A stretch of DNA of 7,707 bases, taken from assembly GCA_028872975.1 (NCBI GenBank), contig JAGWNV010000115.1:1-7707 (forward strand), given 5' to 3'. Below are positions 7,362 through 7,707 of this stretch, one piece after another. The DNA comes from Acidobacteriota bacterium (lineage in GTDB: Bacteria; Actinomycetota; Acidimicrobiia; Acidimicrobiales; UBA8190). How positions within the stretch are numbered: position 1 is the stretch's first letter; every line of letters starts with the position of its first letter. The notes beneath the pieces were generated by a model. The model was not told the origin of the DNA, searched no databases, and saw only the letters and a program-made list of their open reading frames with translations. Both the position numbers and the translations under genes were made by a program.

Positions 7362-7456
7362 ATCGATCGGGCATTGGCACCTGGCACGCCCCTGTCGGGG
7401 TCCCTGCTGGTTGCCGCGGCGTCGTCGGGCCCGTCCCTCAGCCGCTCTGGATGATC
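7360..7456 (-). promoter_or_regulatory. SAM-I-family (S-box) riboswitch
   Basis: Read on the minus strand, the leader matches the S-box core. CAGAG (7445-7449) is followed by GCGGC (7441-7445), TGAGGGACGGGCCCGACGA (7422-7440), GCCGC pairing with GCGGC as P2, then GGCAACC (7411-7417) and GGTGCCAAT (7374-7382). P3 is supported by ACC/GGT, GCA/TGC and a CCCC-GACA-GGGG hairpin (7389-7400). P1 is TCATC (7450-7454) with GATGA (7360-7364). The usual P4 hairpin seems missing: only about nine bases separate AAT from the P1 3' strand, so it may belong to a SAM-I/IV-like variant. P1 abuts the Shine-Dalgarno site, pointing to translational control. By family knowledge, SAM binding should switch expression off. 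Confidence 0.88.
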
Positions 7457-7461
7457 CACCC

Positions 7462-7491
7462 ATGTTACGGCAGATCCGCCGCCACCCTCAA
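7462..7491 (-). promoter_or_regulatory. Putative promoter of the riboswitch-controlled operon
   Basis: On the minus strand TTGAGG (7486-7491) and TAACAT (7462-7467) are separated by 18 bases, each matching the consensus in 4 of 6 positions. The predicted start, at 7454-7456, falls exactly at the 5' strand of riboswitch helix P1, so the aptamer would be the very 5' end of the transcript. Confidence 0.6.
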
Positions 7492-7519
7492 ACAGCCCCG
7501 GGTGGGCCATGATCTGGCC

Positions 7520-7707
7520 ATGGTGCGGGCACGGCAGGTGGCCCAGCACGCCTCGTTCCCGGCGGCGGCGCTGGCCCAGGCGCGCCGAGGGCAGCGGATC
7601 TCGGTCTGCATCCCGGCGCGCGACGAGGAGCGGACCGTCGCCGCTGTGGTGGCAGGCGTGCGCCGGGCGCTCACCGCCGCCGGCGGCGGCGTGGACCTCG
7701 TCGACGA
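7520..7707 (+). CDS. Glycosyltransferase N-terminus, probably glucosyl-3-phosphoglycerate synthase (partial)
   Basis: The gene runs off the right edge; 62 codons are visible from ATG at 7520-7522. The frame reads to RISVCIPARDEERTVAAVV at residues 26-44, the first strand and nucleotide-sugar-binding loop of GT-A glycosyltransferases, and ends GVDLVD (57-62). The preceding basic stretch and the VCIPARDE motif resemble glucosyl-3-phosphoglycerate synthase (GpgS, GT81), which transfers glucose to 3-phosphoglycerate in the methylglucose lipopolysaccharide or glucosylglycerate pathway of actinobacteria. The catalytic aspartates lie beyond the edge, so another GT2-like enzyme is possible. It is divergent from the riboswitch operon with a 169-base shared intergenic region. 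No Shine-Dalgarno site is seen. A -10-like CATGAT (7508-7513) sits 6 bases before the ATG, again suggesting a leaderless start. Confidence 0.75.
   Translation, partial: MVRARQVAQHASFPAAALAQARRGQRISVCIPARDEERTVAAVVAGVRRALTAAGGGVDLVD

Noticed and set aside
6106..7512. Long plus-strand open frame opposite the threonine-synthase-like gene
   Set aside because: It has low-complexity Gly/His/Arg composition, no motifs, and lies wholly antisense to a protein with clear PLP and zinc motifs and across the riboswitch.
7505..7522. Direct repeat of GGCCATG, 11 bases apart, at the glycosyltransferase start
   Set aside because: The unit is only 7 bases, occurs twice and overlaps the start codon; too little to call an operator.

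Overview
The window is very GC-rich, with overlapping stop/start codons, many GTG starts and a perfect CIRCE operator. It looks like chromosomal DNA of an actinomycete, most likely from a deep lineage such as Acidimicrobiia. That placement is an inference from gene content and style; there is no rRNA or other marker gene. I see no mobile element, tRNA, rRNA or CRISPR array.

Layout, left to right. (1) Positions 114-2355 hold a tight leftward operon: hemQ (coproheme decarboxylase), larE (sulfur transferase), a small NIL-domain protein and a conserved helical protein of unknown function. The first three genes overlap by 4 bases at each junction, and the last starts 3 bases after the NIL stop. 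(2) Positions 2453-4078 hold a leftward groEL, without groES, followed by a hairpin terminator. Its control region at 4079-4292 has a textbook CIRCE. (3) Positions 4293-5864 hold a rightward, divergent, membrane-bound class III adenylate cyclase with HAMP linker. It runs 40 bases tail-to-tail into the next unit. (4) Positions 5825-7456 hold a leftward unit: a promoter, a SAM-I-family riboswitch, a threonine-synthase-like PLP enzyme with an N-terminal zinc ribbon, and a CysO/MoaD-type sulfur carrier ending in Gly-Gly. (5) From 7520 to the edge is the start of a rightward glycosyltransferase resembling glucosyl-3-phosphoglycerate synthase.

The most interesting system is unit 4. An enzyme that simply makes threonine has no obvious reason to be under a SAM-sensing riboswitch and translationally coupled to a sulfur carrier. 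The arrangement fits an alternative route to methionine, in which O-phosphohomoserine plus a protein thiocarboxylate gives homocysteine. I recall such a pair from recent work in Streptomyces (a threonine synthase homologue with a small sulfur carrier). If that is right, the gene is a homocysteine synthase under feedback control by SAM and would be misannotated as thrC. The larE-NIL pair in unit 1 gives the window a second sulfur-related locus.
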